A DNA stretch of 47,115 nt, from the NCBI RefSeq assembly GCF_008180415.1, contig NZ_VTEI01000004.1, positions 26,375-73,489 on the forward strand, in the 5' to 3' direction. A model generated the notes under the pieces. The model made no database searches and was not told where the DNA came from. It was given only the letters and a program-made list of their open reading frames with translations. The translations under genes and the position numbers were made by a program. Shown piece by piece: positions 45,556 through 47,115 of the stretch. Origin of the DNA: Rossellomorea vietnamensis (lineage in GTDB: Bacteria; Bacillota; Bacilli; Bacillales; Bacillaceae_B). Within the stretch, counting starts at the first letter, position 1. Each line of letters opens with the position of its first letter.

Positions 45556-46446
45556 ATCAACCAGCGAATACCCATCAACAACACTTACCTTGAAGTACGG
45601 TACAAAGGCAGCGATGGTCCCCTGGTCGTAATACTGACAGGGATGGGCTGCTCTTTTGATGAGTGGCATGACATTATAGAAACCCTGCGGCCGGCGAATA
45701 GAATCCTGACCTTTCACAGACAGGGACTGGGACAGAGTGATATTGGTGAAGGGGTGTGCAGCACGGAAACAGCTGTTAGAGATTTAAATGAACTCCTCGC
45801 CTATTTTGAGATTGAAGAACCAATTTATTTAGTGGGCCATTCTTATGGCGGACTGTGTGCCCAGCATTTTGCCAAAGTGTTTCCAGAGCGGGTAGCGGGT
45901 GTGATATTAGTGGACTCCACATCCGTAAATCTTAAGGAATTGGATGAGCTGGATACCCCGGTCATGAATGAAGAGTCTGATGAAGCCTGGATTGAAAAGT
46001 GCTTGGATTATGCAGGAAAAGACAAGCAAGAATTACAGGAAATCATCAAGCCTGCCCTGTCAGAACAGCACCTTCAATTCCCGAAGGTTGTTAAAGAGAG
46101 GTTACTAGACTTTCAAATTACCCCGACCCTTTATAAAGCGATGGCTTCTGAGATCCAGCAATGGAAGAAGGACGCGGAGATCATCAAGCGTTTAGGGGGA
46201 TTTCCCAATGTCCCTCTAATTGTCATTGGCCGGGATTCAGAGTTTACCATAAATGCTGAGGTGGATTCGGGGATACCCTTAGAGGAATTAAGAAGATTTG
46301 AGGAAAAATGGAGAGAGCTTATTAGAAACCAAGGGCGTCTTTCCAAAAAGAATGAAGTCATATTTGCGGATAAAGCAGGACATTCTGTTTACTTAGATCG
46401 CCCGGACCTCATAGTGGATTGCATACATAGAATGATTTCCTGTTGA
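45556..46446 (+). CDS. Alpha/beta hydrolase with an apparent ATC start codon
   Basis: 296 residues if translation starts at ATC 45556; 267 from the first in-frame ATG (45643). The region before that ATG encodes family-like sequence (NNTYLEVRYKGSDGPLVVILTG), which continues into GMGCSFDEWH with the oxyanion loop, so a start at 45643 would cut off the first strands. AGAGGTGA lies 6 nt before ATC, and an in-frame TGA overlaps that site (45547), so no upstream start exists. Triad: S96 in GHSYGG, D227 in GRDSEF and H276 in AGHSVYLDRP. Substrate unknown. Confidence 0.75.
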   Translation: MNQRIPINNTYLEVRYKGSDGPLVVILTGMGCSFDEWHDIIETLRPANRILTFHRQGLGQSDIGEGVCSTETAVRDLNELLAYFEIEEPIYLVGHSYGGLCAQHFAKVFPERVAGVILVDSTSVNLKELDELDTPVMNEESDEAWIEKCLDYAGKDKQELQEIIKPALSEQHLQFPKVVKERLLDFQITPTLYKAMASEIQQWKKDAEIIKRLGGFPNVPLIVIGRDSEFTINAEVDSGIPLEELRRFEEKWRELIRNQGRLSKKNEVIFADKAGHSVYLDRPDLIVDCIHRMISC

Positions 46447-46485
46447 AAGCCAAGTAAATAAACCTTCAATACATGGAGGGGTAAA

Positions 46486-46797
46486 ATGTTCGTAAAAGTA
46501 TATCAATATCACATTCAACCTGAAAAAGAAGACGCATATCTCAAAATCCAAGAAAAAGCCTCAGAAATCTACAGCCGCTATGTGGACGCTGAAACATTTT
46601 ATCTACAAAGCATCGGCGATAATTCGAAATGGATGGAGATTACAAGATACAAAAGTGAAGTAGAGTATCAGAGAAGTATAAACCTCATTAATGAAGAGGA
46701 AGAGATACAAGAGTTGTTTAAAGAGTTTCAAGGTCTTCTATTCAGTGGGAAAGAGGAGATAACGGAAGAGGATTTTATTGAGAAGAAAGTTAAGTAG
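46486..46797 (+). CDS. Small antibiotic-biosynthesis-monooxygenase-like or related ferredoxin-fold protein
   Basis: 103 residues. FVKVYQYHIQPEKEDAYLKIQEKASEIYSRYVD, followed by WMEITRYKSEVEYQRSINLINEEEEIQELFKEF, has the alternating strand/helix pattern and the YxxxxE(Y) region of dimeric alpha/beta-barrel (ABM-like) proteins. No catalytic residues are clear. TGGAGGGG lies 6 nt before the ATG. It starts 39 bp after the hydrolase stop, so the two may be co-transcribed; a terminator follows. Confidence 0.65.
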   Translation: MFVKVYQYHIQPEKEDAYLKIQEKASEIYSRYVDAETFYLQSIGDNSKWMEITRYKSEVEYQRSINLINEEEEIQELFKEFQGLLFSGKEEITEEDFIEKKVK

Positions 46798-46820
46798 TTA
46801 GGAAGCACAATAGTGGATGC

Positions 46821-46851
46821 AAAAAGACTGGTTAATTCGGCTAGTCTTTTT
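46821..46851 (+). terminator. Rho-independent terminator
   Basis: AAAAAGACT / AGTCTTTTT hairpin around a 13-base loop, ending in a T run, 23 bp after the stop. Confidence 0.78.
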
Positions 46852-46915
46852 ACTTTGGGTAAAATTAACTTTTTTTAATTTTATGATAATATTGGTGAGG
46901 GAAGGGGGACGTAAT

Positions 46916-47115
46916 TTGAATCCAAAGTGGCTGGAATGGGCTCAGAAAATTCAATCGCTGTCGCAGGCCGGTTTGGCATTTTCAAAAAATGCTTACGATT
47001 TGGAGCGGTATGAAGAATTGAGGAGCCTCAGTATAGAAATTATGTCAGAGTATACAAATGTTGAAAAAGAAAAGATCAAAGACTTGTTCACACATGAAAA
47101 GGGCTATCAGACTCC
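46916..47115 (+). CDS. NUDIX hydrolase with N-terminal Nudix_N domain (5' part, runs off the window)
   Basis: TTG start at 46916 with AAGGGGG 7 nt upstream. The 66 codons present read MNPKWLEWAQKIQSLSQAGL..., then KNAYDLERYEELRSLSIEIMSEYT, and end EKGYQTP. This is the helical Nudix_N domain that precedes the catalytic NUDIX fold in bacillus ADP-ribose/CDP-choline-type hydrolases. The NUDIX box lies beyond the right edge, so the activity cannot be checked. Confidence 0.8.
   Translation, partial: MNPKWLEWAQKIQSLSQAGLAFSKNAYDLERYEELRSLSIEIMSEYTNVEKEKIKDLFTHEKGYQT

Overview
This window reads as chromosome of a moderately low-GC Bacillaceae bacterium (Bacillus in the broad sense). The order pcrB-pcrA-ligA-camS-putP-gatC-gatA-gatB and later a YerQ/DgkB-type lipid kinase is the backbone I remember from Bacillus subtilis (yerE to yerQ). 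Strong AGGAGG-type ribosome binding sites, GTG and TTG starts, LSGC/LAGC lipoboxes and U-run terminators all fit a Firmicute. The species cannot be named from the sequence alone.

Layout. 1-7.1 kb: a 52-bp tandem array, then pcrB and the pcrA-ligA-camS operon (polyprenyl lipid synthesis, DNA repair, lipoprotein). 7.1-9.5 kb: a sodium/proline symporter with a candidate cre site. 9.5-11.2 kb: two paralogous, extremely acidic lipoproteins set between clusters of a 126-bp repeat. 11.2-14.7 kb: SGNH hydrolase, YueI-like protein, AbrB-type membrane protein, cupin. 15.2-18.4 kb: gatCAB, the amidotransferase that makes Gln-tRNA(Gln) and Asn-tRNA(Asn). 18.5-32 kb: accessory cargo lying between gatB and the lipid kinase: a 53-bp array, a VOC protein, bioY-bioB behind a BirA operator, a kinase/HAD pair, small membrane proteins, a thioredoxin-like protein, an XRE regulator, an arylamine N-acetyltransferase, a nest of mobile repeats, a translationally coupled four-gene ECF sigma/anti-sigma operon and a DUF2269-type membrane protein. 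32.3-33.3 kb: lipid kinase, followed by a second 52-bp array in inverted orientation. 34.3-40.3 kb: a multi-repeat mechanosensitive-channel-like protein and a TAXI-type TRAP uptake system (binding lipoprotein, DUF1850 protein, fused permease). 41-47.1 kb: small membrane proteins, an orphan cyclic-phosphate receiver-domain protein, a YciI / double S66 peptidase operon, an alpha/beta hydrolase with an apparent ATC start, a small monooxygenase-like protein and the start of a NUDIX hydrolase.

The most unusual content is between the genes. At least six short repeat families occupy the intergenic spaces. One (126-128 bp, four loci) has three potential stems whose arms change in a compensatory way between clusters, which points to selection or copying of a folded form. 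Two others are MITE-like: they have inverted ends of the GGCTCTTTTC type and 8-bp direct repeats at their borders, and at 27.6-28.3 kb they are nested three deep. I see no transposase, CRISPR array, rRNA or tRNA gene in the window.
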